Below are positions 38,623-46,904 of a stretch of 64,000 bases of DNA, piece by piece. How positions within the stretch are numbered: the first letter of the stretch is position 1; the number at the start of each line of letters is the position of its first letter. This DNA is from an uncultured Clostridium sp. (GTDB taxonomy: Bacteria; Bacillota; Clostridia; Clostridiales; Clostridiaceae). The stretch spans positions 111,431-175,430 of the forward strand of contig URKQ01000005.1 of NCBI GenBank assembly GCA_900548455.1, given 5' to 3'. A program made the position numbers and the translations under genes. The notes under the pieces were generated by a model, which was given only the letters and a program-made list of their open reading frames with translations, did no database searches and was not told the origin of the DNA.

Positions 38623-39123
38623 TTAACTATTTTTGCATATCATTTCTCTTTTTCTTGAAAGTGGCACCGCATTTACTCCCAAGGCAACAAATATACCTAT
38701 AAGAGTATCTACAGCTCTGTTAATTGCAAAAATATATGGATTTACATCCATAGCATGATTAACAGTAATACTTAAAAATACTATACAACTTGTCGCTATA
38801 GCTTCCTTTTTATCTAATAGAACCATGCTATATATTGTAGGTATAATTGCTAAAGATGTTATAAAATATAACACTGGCTCTGATGCATTTAAAAAATATT
38901 TTCTTTGAAACAGTAATACACACATTCCAATTATACCACCAACAATAGTAGCAACAGTACGATTTTTAGCTGCTTTTAATGTATTCTCCACGCAAGTTTG
39001 CATGCATATTATTGCTGAAATAGTGGAGTAAAATGGTAATCCCTCTCCTCTAATCAAATAAATCAAAAAGCATAAAAACACTGCTATAGCAGACTTCGTA
39101 ATCCGCATTCCTATCTTTGGCAT
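38623..39123 (-). CDS. FUSC/aromatic acid exporter family membrane protein
   Basis: The 166-aa protein has four to five membrane helices with the family motif KSAIAVFLCFLIYLIRGEGLPFYSTISAIICMQ near the N terminus and NRAVDTLIGIFVALGVNAV near the end. It corresponds to the membrane half of ArAE/FUSC exporters; in firmicutes short forms without the cytoplasmic domain are common, so truncation need not be assumed. Substrate unknown, possibly aromatic acids. Monocistronic with its own terminator. Confidence 0.82.
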   Translation of the reverse strand: MPKIGMRITKSAIAVFLCFLIYLIRGEGLPFYSTISAIICMQTCVENTLKAAKNRTVATIVGGIIGMCVLLFQRKYFLNASEPVLYFITSLAIIPTIYSMVLLDKKEAIATSCIVFLSITVNHAMDVNPYIFAINRAVDTLIGIFVALGVNAVPLSRKREMICKNS

Positions 39124-39359
39124 CTTTTTCTCCTCTTAACTTTGCAAGTTTTATTGCAAATTTCTTATCTTATGATTTAAAATTAATACTTTACATTATA
39201 TCATGATAATTATAATAATTACAGACTAACATTGACATTGAAAATTTTTGAAGGTATAATATTCGCAAACAAATCTTATATATTATAATAATAGTAATAG
39301 CAAAGATACCTAACATATATATTTCTCATAAATTATTTAAAAAAGGAGGACAACCTCTT

Positions 39360-39470
39360 ATGCTAGGTTTATTTAAAATTTTTCCTATAATAGTCATGGG
39401 AATATTCCTTGCCCTAGGTGTTATAATATGCATACTACTGAATAAAATTTTTAAGAAATTTTCAAAATAG
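39360..39470 (+). CDS. Small hydrophobic membrane peptide (36 aa)
   Basis: An ATG with AAAAGGAGGA 9 bases upstream opens a 36-codon frame ending in TAG. The product has one membrane-spanning segment (about residues 6-28, rich in Ile, Leu, Val and Gly) and a basic tail (KIFKKFSK). It is followed by a strong hairpin at 39494-39524. The good ribosome-binding site and membrane-plus-lysines design support a real small protein; function unknown. A competing minus-strand frame here has no ribosome-binding site. Confidence 0.55.
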   Translation: MLGLFKIFPIIVMGIFLALGVIICILLNKIFKKFSK

Positions 39471-39493
39471 GTTGTCTTAAATACAAAAATAAA

Positions 39494-39536
39494 GGCTGTG
39501 GTGCTAAATATTAGCTCCACAGCCCTTAATTTTTTA
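39494..39536. terminator. Bidirectional terminator
   Basis: GGCTGTGG (39494-39501) pairs with CCACAGCC (39517-39524), with GCTAA/TTAGC continuing inside; T runs follow on the plus strand (TTAATTTTTT). It can serve both the small ORF and the penicillin-binding protein gene. Confidence 0.8.
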
Positions 39537-41543
39537 TCTATTTAAATAGTACGCCATAACCTTTTGAACCATACCTGTTGGAATTCCACTTCCACCTCTG
39601 CCATTAACATCTTCAATTATCATTGACATTGCAATTTTGCCTCCATCAGTATCAACAGCTACAAACCATCCATTTTCTTTTCCATCTTTATCATCTTGGC
39701 TTGCTTTTAATTCTGCAGTACCTGTTTTACCAGCGATATTATGGCCTTCTACTCTCGCTGATATTCCTGTACCATCTCCATCGTTTATTACTGCTGAGAA
39801 AGCATCTACTAGTGGTGCTACATTTCCACTACTTATAGCATTCTTCCAAACCTTTGCTTCAGGATTATCACTTACTATAAGTCTAGGCATCATTATATTT
39901 CCTTCATTACCAAGAGCACTATAGGCTAAAGCTACATCAAGGGGAGACATTAAAATTTCGCCCTGTCCATAACCTGTATCTGCTAGTAACACATCTTTAT
40001 CTAAAGCTCCTGAATTACTTATTTGAGATTGTTCCATTGGATACCCAAATGCTAATTCTTCACCTATTCCAAAATTCTTTGCACCTGTTACAAACTTTTC
40101 TCCACCTAAATCTAAAGCTACTCGTGCAAAATAAATATTATCTGAGTACTTGGTTGCTTCTGTTAAATTAATAGGTCCTGAAGTTTGTTTAACCCTAGTG
40201 ATTTTATATCCACCCCAAGAAGAATCTTTTTGCCACTCTAATCCATCTATAGTAATAGCATGATCTTCACTGATTGTTCCTTCATTAAGTCCGATTGCTG
40301 CAGTTATTAATTTCATTGTAGAACCTGGTGCATAAACATTATTAAATCTATTTTCAAACTGTTTTCCATCAAGTTTTTCCCATTGCTCTTTTATAGCTTT
40401 AGTCTTATAAGTTGAAAATACATTAGAATCAAAGGATGGTGAACTTACCATGGCTAAAACTTCACCTGTTTTTGGATCAACTGCAGTAGATGCTCCTTGC
40501 TCTCCCTTCATTTCTGCATATATCTTTCCTTGAAGGTCAGGATCTATTGAAGTTTTAATATCCTTTCCGTCAACAGCATCCTTCTCTGCAATGGCAATTT
40601 TCTCATCGCCCCTTTCTATATATACTTCTCCTCCATCTTGACCTTTTAAAACATCTTCATAAACTTTTTCAAGTCCTGCCTTACCAATTAGACTTGTAGC
40701 ATTATAGCCCTTATCTGCCTTTTCCTCAAGTTCTTCTGCTGTAATTGCAGACATATATCCAACTAAGCTTCCAAAGGCCTCTCCACCACTATATACTCTA
40801 GACATATTGCTATTTACAACAACCCCTTCAATAGTAGATAGCTTGTCCAATCTTTCAAAATCTGATTCTAGTAAGGATACTAATGGTACAAAGTAATCTG
40901 GATTACTGTTAGCTGCTAATTGCTCCTCTATATATGATTCACTTATATCTAAAATATTTGCTATAGCAGTTATTTTAGATTCTTTTTCGTTTTCAAATTT
41001 ACTTGGATGAATTCCAATTGCTTTAACTACTCCATCTGTAGCTAAGAAGTTTCCATTTCTATCTAATATGCTTCCACGCTTTGCATATCTATCCTTTACT
41101 CTAACCTTATCCCCTTCCTGCATCTGAGGGAATATTAAAGATTCATTCCAATTAATCTTATAGACTTTATCTTCTTCTACAAGGGCTACTTTAAAATCAG
41201 TAAATTCTATATCTCCTGCCATTGTTGTCATAGTCATCTTAAATGGAATTTCTAATGATTTTTTATCTCTATTTTCATCATCAATGACAACTTCCATATT
41301 GTTAGCCTCTATAGCACCATAAATATTTTTATACCTTTCTACAAAGGTTTCTTTATCAATATACTCCTTGGAGCTTTTTGATAAAGCCTCATACATACCT
41401 TCAAAGTTTTGCTCACACCATTGTTTCGAATAATCATCAAATGCTTCTTTAACTTTATCCTTTTTTGAACAACCCGTTAAAGTAATAATAAACATTAATG
41501 ATATTACTAAAACTATGGATAACTTCTTATAATTATTTTTCAT
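39534..41543 (-). CDS. Class B penicillin-binding protein with MecA-like N-terminal domain
   Basis: The 669-aa protein begins with a lipoprotein-type signal (LTGCSKKD, Cys25) and an NTF2-like MecA_N domain at about residues 30-150, then a dimerisation domain and a transpeptidase domain. Active-site motifs are STMK (Ser408, Lys411), SDN (in KYSDNIYF) and KTG (in AGKTGTAEL). It crosslinks peptidoglycan outside the membrane. This architecture is that of PBP2a of S. aureus and PBP3 of B. subtilis, often of low beta-lactam affinity; resistance cannot be inferred. AGGAGG precedes the ATG. Confidence 0.92.
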   Translation of the reverse strand: MKNNYKKLSIVLVISLMFIITLTGCSKKDKVKEAFDDYSKQWCEQNFEGMYEALSKSSKEYIDKETFVERYKNIYGAIEANNMEVVIDDENRDKKSLEIPFKMTMTTMAGDIEFTDFKVALVEEDKVYKINWNESLIFPQMQEGDKVRVKDRYAKRGSILDRNGNFLATDGVVKAIGIHPSKFENEKESKITAIANILDISESYIEEQLAANSNPDYFVPLVSLLESDFERLDKLSTIEGVVVNSNMSRVYSGGEAFGSLVGYMSAITAEELEEKADKGYNATSLIGKAGLEKVYEDVLKGQDGGEVYIERGDEKIAIAEKDAVDGKDIKTSIDPDLQGKIYAEMKGEQGASTAVDPKTGEVLAMVSSPSFDSNVFSTYKTKAIKEQWEKLDGKQFENRFNNVYAPGSTMKLITAAIGLNEGTISEDHAITIDGLEWQKDSSWGGYKITRVKQTSGPINLTEATKYSDNIYFARVALDLGGEKFVTGAKNFGIGEELAFGYPMEQSQISNSGALDKDVLLADTGYGQGEILMSPLDVALAYSALGNEGNIMMPRLIVSDNPEAKVWKNAISSGNVAPLVDAFSAVINDGDGTGISARVEGHNIAGKTGTAELKASQDDKDGKENGWFVAVDTDGGKIAMSMIIEDVNGRGGSGIPTGMVQKVMAYYLNR

Positions 41544-41661
41544 AAATACCTCCTATTGAAATGGTAAAATATATACATATCTATATTGTAAATTTATATA
41601 GTAAGTAATTCAACTAATATGAAGTTAAATAAATTAGTATTTTCAAAAAATTCACATGCGC

Positions 41662-41695
41662 AAAAAACAGGATTTTGCTTAAAATCCTGTTTTTT
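41662..41695 (-). terminator. Terminator of thioredoxin reductase gene
   Basis: A perfect 15-bp stem (41662-41676 with 41681-41695) with A and T runs at its base can terminate in both directions. Confidence 0.85.
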
Positions 41696-41701
41696 CATAC
41701 A

Positions 41702-42574
41702 TTAGATATCTTTCTTCTTTAAAGAATCTACATAGGATACAGCTGAAAGAGCTGCAATATTTCCTTCTCCTGCTGATTTAATATATTGATATGGCTTTCC
41801 AACTATATCTCCAGCTGCAAAACAGCCTTTTAAATTAGTCTCCATCAATCTATTAACTTCAACATGGTTATCTACAATTTTTAATCCTGGAACTAGCTGT
41901 CCTGGTGAAATACTGTCTCTTAAAATAAATAATCCATCAGTAATAATTTCACCATTTTTTAATATTAGTTTCTCAACTTTATCTGTTCCTTCTATACTCA
42001 TTGGTGTATCGTTTATAACTTCAATTGAAGAGTCAACTTCAACTTGCTCCTTATACATAGGTATATAATATACCATAGATGCAAGTGTAGCTATAAAATT
42101 AGCTTCTTCCTCTTCTTTTTTACTATAAGCTATAATTGTAACTACTCTTCCTTTATATAGTGGAGCATCACAGGTTGCACAATATCCCACACCTTTACCT
42201 AATAGAGCTTCTTCTCCTGGAAATGGCTTTCCATATTGTATTCCAGTAGCAAGGATTATAGATGTAGCTTCATACATTTTATCATTAACCATTAAAGCAA
42301 AATAATCACCCATTGAATAAATATTATTTATTCTCTCCTCAGTTACCTTTATATCCATAGCATCAAGATGTTTTCTAAATTCCTTAGCTACTTCTTTTCC
42401 ACTTTTGCCATAAAGGCCAAGATAATTGTTAATTTCATGAGCTCTAACTAATTTATTAGAAAGTTCATCATTTCCAAATAAAATGAAATTCTTATTTCTT
42501 ATTTTAGCATTTAAAGCTGCTGAAATCCCTGCAGGTCCACTTCCTATAATTGCAATATCATATCTTTCACTCAT
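41702..42574 (-). CDS. trxB: Thioredoxin reductase family flavoprotein
   Basis: The 290-aa protein has the FAD motif IIGSGPAGISAAL at residues 9-21, the redox motif CATC in GYCATCDAPLYKG near residue 133 and the C-terminal FAD block GCFAAGDIVGKPYQ. It is thioredoxin-reductase-like, but the NAD(P)H-binding Rossmann motif after the CATC is degenerate: the usual GGGdSA is replaced by VTIIAYSKKEEEEANF. Such clostridial enzymes may use ferredoxin instead of NADPH (ferredoxin/flavin-thioredoxin reductase type). It lies 23 bases after trxA, which is its likely substrate. Confidence 0.88.
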   Translation of the reverse strand: MSERYDIAIIGSGPAGISAALNAKIRNKNFILFGNDELSNKLVRAHEINNYLGLYGKSGKEVAKEFRKHLDAMDIKVTEERINNIYSMGDYFALMVNDKMYEATSIILATGIQYGKPFPGEEALLGKGVGYCATCDAPLYKGRVVTIIAYSKKEEEEANFIATLASMVYYIPMYKEQVEVDSSIEVINDTPMSIEGTDKVEKLILKNGEIITDGLFILRDSISPGQLVPGLKIVDNHVEVNRLMETNLKGCFAAGDIVGKPYQYIKSAGEGNIAALSAVSYVDSLKKKDI

Positions 42575-42597
42575 TGACCTACCTCACTATTTCAATA

Positions 42598-42909
42598 TTA
42601 TAGGTGAGCATCTACCATAGTTTTTATTTGCTCTTTTGGTATAAATCCTACGTTACCAGCTACTTTTTCTCCATCTTTAACAACAATTACTGTAGGAATA
42701 GATGCAACTTGATATCTCATAGCTAAATCTGGACTTTGATCCACGTCAACTTTTATAAACTTAACTTTTCCATTGTACTCTTTTCCTAATTCTTCAAAGA
42801 TTGGAGCTAACATTTTACAAGGTCCACACCAGTTTGCGAAGAAATCTACAACAACTACACCATCTTTTATCTCTTGATTATATTCATTTGAATTAACTAT
42901 TCTTGACAT
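42598..42909 (-). CDS. trxA: Thioredoxin
   Basis: The 103-aa protein has WCGPC at residues 27-31 and the cis-Pro region IPTVIVVKDGEKV. It is full length for a standard thioredoxin. AAGGAGGAA precedes the ATG. It forms an operon with the following thioredoxin reductase gene and keeps cytoplasmic thiols reduced. Confidence 0.96.
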   Translation of the reverse strand: MSRIVNSNEYNQEIKDGVVVVDFFANWCGPCKMLAPIFEELGKEYNGKVKFIKVDVDQSPDLAMRYQVASIPTVIVVKDGEKVAGNVGFIPKEQIKTMVDAHL

Positions 42910-42992
42910 ATTTATTCCTCCTTAAAATATATAAACTTAAATTGATTTTATAAAATTAAACTGCTTAATATCAATTTATATTTTATGCATCA

Positions 42993-43086
42993 AAAAGTCA
43001 ACGAAGTATTAGAAGACTGTATATAGTATAACTATTAATTATAACTATATAATACCTTCTTATTATCTCATACTTCATTGACTTTT
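42993..43086. repeat. Long inverted repeat (94 bases), likely terminator of cheX operon
   Basis: Outer arms of 17 bases (42993-43009 with 43070-43086, one mismatch) enclose further pairable arms (GAAG/CTTC and ATATAGT/ACTATAT), giving a long hairpin. On the minus strand the closing arm ends in TTTT, so it can stop transcription from the CheX gene. It is much longer than an ordinary terminator. Confidence 0.6.
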
Positions 43087-43113
43087 ATTTATATACTATG
43101 AAACAAGTTTTAT

Positions 43114-43581
43114 TTAGATCGTATTCTTTTCCAAGGAAATATTAGTTTCTATTTCTATATCATCAACCTTTATTCCTACACATATAACTTTTTCTACACT
43201 TGCATTTGCAGTAAAGTCTCCTTGTATAAGTGTTGGCGTTGAAATATCTATATTAATATCGTCTTTAGAAAAGTTTATAGCAGTATTAGCTGTTAACATA
43301 TTAATAAGCTCAGAAATTGCACTTTGAGCCATCTCGTCAAAGCTTTCTACAGGCATTCCCATCATCATTTTAGAGGCGATTTTCTTAGCGCTGTCTAGTG
43401 TCATTGTATATATTATATTACCTTTAATATCTCCTACAATACCTATTATAACAACCACACCTAAACTCTTTATATATTTTCCGTTTAGTTTTACTCCTTC
43501 TTTTTTAACTTCACTGAAACCTAACTGGGGGATAACATTTGAAAATGCTTCTAAAAATGGATTTATAAAGTTGACATCCAT
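43114..43581 (-). CDS. CheX family protein
   Basis: The 155-aa protein matches CheX, a CheY-P phosphatase of the CheC/CheX/FliY group. It contains the GDIKGNIIYTMTLDSAKKIASKMMMG block and the active helix pattern MAQSAISELINMLTANTA, with the catalytic E-x-x-N pattern (ELINM). It overlaps the end of the REC-CheX gene by 19 bases, and should act with it in dephosphorylating response regulators during chemotaxis. Its target may be the adjacent fused receiver. Confidence 0.88.
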   Translation of the reverse strand: MDVNFINPFLEAFSNVIPQLGFSEVKKEGVKLNGKYIKSLGVVVIIGIVGDIKGNIIYTMTLDSAKKIASKMMMGMPVESFDEMAQSAISELINMLTANTAINFSKDDINIDISTPTLIQGDFTANASVEKVICVGIKVDDIEIETNISLEKNTI

Positions 43582-44438
43582 GTTTTCTCCCCCTTCCTAA
43601 AACCCACGTTTATTAACAGCTGACCGAACTCAGTTTTCACCTTTCCTGTATAGCCATCATCTAAATTAGTTTTCGATATATTTATATCTTCTCCATGGAA
43701 AGCTGTAGGAGGTGATACTCTAAGTCCAAAGATTTTATCTTTTTTATTTATTATAGAGCATGCATTTCCGGCAAACATATTCGCAACTTCAGATATAATA
43801 TTTAAAACTTCCTCTTCATCCTTATGTGCTCTTCCAAGTAACTTCTCTGCTAACTTACTAGCAGTATCAAAAGACATATCTAAAATAAGTCTTCCAAAGT
43901 ATTTTCCTGTTATGCCCATAACTATAGAAATTCCTTCACTACAAATCATAGAATCCGAACTTAAATCATCATTAACTTCAACCATTGTCTTTGTTAATCT
44001 ATTAAATATATTTATTATCGATTCCTTGAATGCATTAGGATATAAGTCCTTAAGCGCCAAAAAGGAATCATCATCTTCAACAACTCTTCCTATTAACATA
44101 GATAATTCATCAATGTCTACAGGCTTTTGAATATATCCAGATACATTATTTTTCTTTGCAGTACTAACTAACTCATCATCCATCATAGAGCTAACAATAA
44201 TTACTTTTATATTGCTATCAAACTCATGAATAGCTCTTGTACACTCAAATCCATCGGTACCAGGTATAGTCATATCCATAGTAACTACATCCGGCTTAAC
44301 TCTTTCAACTTCACTTATTACCTCTTCTAAGTACTTTGCCTCACCTACTACATCAAAACCATTTTCAATCAACCCATCTCTTAGCAAAGCAATTTGAAAT
44401 GGAGAATCATCAACAATCATTACTTTAGTATTATTCAT
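43563..44438 (-). CDS. Response regulator receiver fused to CheX-like domain
   Basis: The 291-aa protein has an N-terminal receiver domain (1-125) with the acidic pocket VDDSP (Asp10-Asp11), the phospho-acceptor Asp in VTMDMTIPG near residue 56 and the Lys in YIQKPVD. The C-terminal part (about 140-290) is CheX-like, with the helix EEEVLNIISEVANMFAGNACS giving a catalytic E-x-x-N pattern. It could be a self-dephosphorylating or phosphatase-regulating switch. AGGAGG precedes the ATG; it overlaps the separate CheX gene. Confidence 0.88.
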   Translation of the reverse strand: MNNTKVMIVDDSPFQIALLRDGLIENGFDVVGEAKYLEEVISEVERVKPDVVTMDMTIPGTDGFECTRAIHEFDSNIKVIIVSSMMDDELVSTAKKNNVSGYIQKPVDIDELSMLIGRVVEDDDSFLALKDLYPNAFKESIINIFNRLTKTMVEVNDDLSSDSMICSEGISIVMGITGKYFGRLILDMSFDTASKLAEKLLGRAHKDEEEVLNIISEVANMFAGNACSIINKKDKIFGLRVSPPTAFHGEDINISKTNLDDGYTGKVKTEFGQLLINVGFRKGEKTWMSTL

Positions 44439-44542
44439 AGTTTTATCCTCCTCTATGTTATATTAATAAAATTACACGACCATAAAGCCAAAATAATATG
44501 GCTATAATTAATAATTCGTAATTTTTTATTAATTCTTTATAA

Positions 44543-44604
44543 AATTTAAATAATTCTAAAATATAATTTAAATAATTCTAAAATATAATTTAAATAATTC
44601 TAAA
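44543..44604. repeat. Tandem repeat, 22-bp unit, about 2.8 copies
   Basis: The unit AATTTAAATAATTCTAAAATAT starts at 44543, 44565 and 44587, the last copy incomplete. It lies in the gap upstream of the REC-CheX gene and downstream of the 158-aa unknown gene. Low complexity; copy number may vary between strains. Confidence 0.85.
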
Positions 44605-44634
44605 TAAAAAAGTAGCCTCTTTATAAAAGCTACT
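44605..44634 (-). terminator. Terminator of the 158-aa unknown gene
   Basis: AGTAGC (44611-44616) pairs with GCTACT (44629-44634); the minus strand continues with six T. The stem overlaps the stop codon. Confidence 0.7.
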
Positions 44635-45109
44635 AGTTTTTATCATCCTTCTTATATATTTTACTTACCTTTTCTAATTCTTCCGCAACTCTATTTTCGT
44701 TTTCAAATTGTATTGCTCTTCCTTGAATCTTATCAGTAATCCACCTCATAGCCTTAATAAAATCCTCTTCATCTATCTTTCCTAAATCCTTTAAAGCTAT
44801 AATAGTTTTAGATAACTCTTTTAAATCTTGAAAACTAACATTATCCCCATACTCTTCTATTATGTCCATAATATTTAATTGTCCATTTTCTTTATAAAAT
44901 CTTTCAGGATTATTTTCCATGTTAATATGGAATATCCTTTCTAAGTTTTTCAAAGCCCAACTAACTTTATTTTCTTCCGAAGCATTTTTCTCCTCATCAA
45001 TATCTTGTTTTGCTTTATTAAATATCTCATAGAAATTACTTCTTCTACAATATGTATTTCCCCTTGGATTAAATTCAATTCTATGTGTCCCCTGTACTTT
45101 AATATCCAT
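44633..45109 (-). CDS. Hypothetical protein downstream of flagellin
   Basis: I do not recognise this 158-aa protein. It is soluble, strongly charged and largely helical, with a polar N terminus (MDIKVQGTHRIEFNPRGN) and an acidic/basic helical rest. GAGGTGAAG precedes the ATG. It lies between flagellin and the chemotaxis genes on the same strand but is separated by terminators on both sides, so it is probably expressed alone. A flagellar link is suggested by position only. Confidence 0.6.
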   Translation of the reverse strand: MDIKVQGTHRIEFNPRGNTYCRRSNFYEIFNKAKQDIDEEKNASEENKVSWALKNLERIFHINMENNPERFYKENGQLNIMDIIEEYGDNVSFQDLKELSKTIIALKDLGKIDEEDFIKAMRWITDKIQGRAIQFENENRVAEELEKVSKIYKKDDKN

Positions 45110-45196
45110 TATGACTTCACCTCTTTACTCATTAATTATACCATTAAACCCAATTTTTAGAAACAGCTTGCGTAAAGATAGCTATGAGCCAAAAAA

Positions 45197-45236
45197 GAAA
45201 AAGTACATTGCACTTTAAATCATGCAATGTACTTTT
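45197..45236. terminator. Terminator after flagellin gene
   Basis: A 12-bp stem (45201-45212 with 45223-45234) is followed on the minus strand by TTTTTCTTTTTT. It lies about 90 bases after the flagellin stop. Confidence 0.75.
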
Positions 45237-45326
45237 ATTTTCCCTTAGCGATAAGAATTGTATATAAACCTATAGGTTTACCTCTGCATAAGTTCGCTTA
45301 ACCAAATTAAAAATTTGGATGCTCAC

Positions 45327-46457
45327 TTATCTTAATAATTGTAGAACTCCTTGAGGTTGTTGATTAGCTTGTGCAAGCATTGCTTGAGCAGCTTGAGAAA
45401 GAATGTTATTCTTAGAGAATGCCATCATTTCTTTAGCCATATCAACGTCTCTAACTCTAGATTCTGCAGATGTTAAGTTTTCTGAAGAAGTATTTAAGTT
45501 ATTTATTGTATGCTCTAACCTATTTTGCCATGCACCTAATTGTGAACGTTGCGCAGAAACTTCCTTTATAGCTTGATCTATAACCTTTATATTATTATCA
45601 AATCCTTTACCTGCTGAAGTTACATTAACAGCATCCAAACTTGCAACATCTCCAGTTGCACCCTTTCCTAACGCTGCTGCTCTCATATCGTTAACACTAA
45701 TATCCAGGGTAGTACCTCCGTTAGCTCCTATTTGAAATGCTATTCTATCACCTGTAGTAGTTAGCGTCTTATCAGCTATACTAGCACCACCTACACCAGT
45801 AGATAAATTAACGTCTGCATTGAAAGATAATTTTAATCCAACCTTATCAAAATTTAATGTGCTTCCAGCCTTTATTGCTGTTGGATCAATATCAATCTTC
45901 TGAGTAGTTGTTCCATCTGATACAGAAATAGACTTAGTTCCATCTAATACAAATGTGAGTGAACTTCCTTTTTTCACCCCACCTGCATCTACTGATATAC
46001 CTGCTGCTGTAAAATCAGCATCTGTAGCTTTTACCCCTAAATTTCCAGTTAACAATGTTTTAGTATTAAATTCAGTCTTTTCGGCTACTCTCGTTATTTC
46101 TGAATTTAATTGAGTAATTTCTTTCTGTATTTCTGCTAAATCATCATCATTGTTTGTTCCATTGTTTGCTTGTACAGCTAATTCTCTTATTCTTTGAGCC
46201 ATAGAATGAGTTTCTGTTAAAGCACCTTCAGCTGTTTGAATTAGTGAAATACCATCTTGAGCATTTCTTGAAGCTTGATCAAGTCCTCTAATTTGGCCTC
46301 TCATCTTTTCAGAAATAGCTAATCCTGCAGCGTCATCTCCAGCTCTGTTAATTCTTAATCCTGAAGATAATTTCTCCATAGATTTTCCTGAGTTAACAGT
46401 GTTCATTCCCATGTTTCTGTGTGCGTTTAAAGCGTTCATGTTGTGATTAATTATCAT
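45327..46457 (-). CDS. fliC: Flagellin
   Basis: The 376-aa protein has the conserved flagellin ends: N-terminal MIINHNMNALNAHRNM with SSGLRINRAGDDAAGLAISEKMRGQIRGL, and C-terminal NLTSAESRVRDVDMAKEMMAFSKNNIL ending in QPQGVLQLLR. The middle (about 145-285) is a shortened variable surface domain rich in Thr, Ala and Gly. It is secreted by the flagellar type III system and polymerised into the filament. AAGGAGGAA lies before the ATG, and the leader contains hairpins and an adjacent csrA gene that suggest post-transcriptional control. Confidence 0.97.
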   Translation of the reverse strand: MIINHNMNALNAHRNMGMNTVNSGKSMEKLSSGLRINRAGDDAAGLAISEKMRGQIRGLDQASRNAQDGISLIQTAEGALTETHSMAQRIRELAVQANNGTNNDDDLAEIQKEITQLNSEITRVAEKTEFNTKTLLTGNLGVKATDADFTAAGISVDAGGVKKGSSLTFVLDGTKSISVSDGTTTQKIDIDPTAIKAGSTLNFDKVGLKLSFNADVNLSTGVGGASIADKTLTTTGDRIAFQIGANGGTTLDISVNDMRAAALGKGATGDVASLDAVNVTSAGKGFDNNIKVIDQAIKEVSAQRSQLGAWQNRLEHTINNLNTSSENLTSAESRVRDVDMAKEMMAFSKNNILSQAAQAMLAQANQQPQGVLQLLR

Positions 46458-46480
46458 AATAAATTCCTCCTTGATTTTAA

Positions 46481-46501
46481 AGTGGACTTCCCTTTTCCAC
46501 T
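46481..46501 (-). promoter_or_regulatory. Leader hairpin with GGGA loop upstream of flagellin, candidate CsrA site
   Basis: In the mRNA, AGTGGA pairs with TCCACT around the loop AAAGGGAAG. It lies 24-44 bases before the flagellin ATG. CsrA binds GGA in hairpin loops and blocks hag translation in B. subtilis; its action here is inferred. Confidence 0.5.
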
Positions 46502-46543
46502 ATTTATATAGTTAAGCTTTTAGCTTACTAACTTATTGACTTT

Positions 46544-46600
46544 GGCAATTTAAAAACTAAGGTTTAAAGTTTTTGCCGGCTCACTTACTTTTTAATTGCC
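46544..46600 (-). promoter_or_regulatory. Inverted repeat in flagellin upstream region
   Basis: GGCAATT-TAAAAA (46544-46556) faces TTTTTAATTGCC (46589-46600), enclosing the sequence GCCGGC. It may be part of the flagellin leader structure or an operator; no convincing sigma-28 promoter could be assigned. Confidence 0.4.
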
Positions 46601-46625
46601 ATATATTAAACCTAAAAGGTTTAAA

Positions 46626-46695
46626 AACAAAAAATAAAAGGAGTACCAACCTATAAGTTCAGTGTCCTTACTGAATCTTATAGGCTACGTACTCC
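46626..46695 (-). terminator. Large hairpin with T-rich tail after csrA
   Basis: Arms 46640-46645 with 46690-46695 and 46651-46664 with 46671-46684 form a two-step stem; the minus strand continues with TTTTATTTTTTG. The apical loop is TAAGGACA, so it may also bind CsrA. It separates csrA from flagellin. Confidence 0.75.
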
Positions 46696-46733
46696 TCCTG
46701 AGTTTAATAGTTAATCTTAAATTTTATCTAAGG

Positions 46734-46904
46734 CTAATATTTAGCCTCTAATTGTTTCTCCCAAACTTCGCCTCTTGTTATTGGCATTTCTCTAGGTGCG
46801 TCGATGGCTAATCTTAAGGCTCCATTTTCCGCCTTAACTATCTTAATCTTGATATCCTCACCTATCATTACATATTCTCCTGGCTTCCTGCCGATTACTA
46901 ACAT
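46734..46904 (-). CDS. csrA: Carbon storage regulator CsrA
   Basis: The protein has 56 aa from the ATG preceded by AAGGAGGAAAAGG; the frame is open 7 codons more to a TTG at 46925, which includes the ribosome-binding site and is unlikely. The sequence MLVIGRKPGEYVMIGEDIKI is the CsrA beta-strand core, with APREMPITRGEVW near the end carrying the RNA-binding Arg. The first position after MLVI, usually Ser, is Gly. It is somewhat shorter than typical CsrA. In firmicutes CsrA represses flagellin translation and is titrated by FliW; fliW is not adjacent. Confidence 0.93.
   Translation of the reverse strand: MLVIGRKPGEYVMIGEDIKIKIVKAENGALRLAIDAPREMPITRGEVWEKQLEAKY

Noticed and set aside
39326..39520. 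Minus-strand 64-codon frame
   Set aside because: No ribosome-binding site and it lies opposite the better-supported small plus-strand frame and within the terminator.
44543..44604. CRISPR-like repeat
   Set aside because: Units are directly adjacent with no spacers and of low complexity; simple tandem repeat.
46544..46625. Sigma-28 promoter of flagellin
   Set aside because: A GCCGGCAA-like -10 is present, but no TAAA box lies at the proper spacing.
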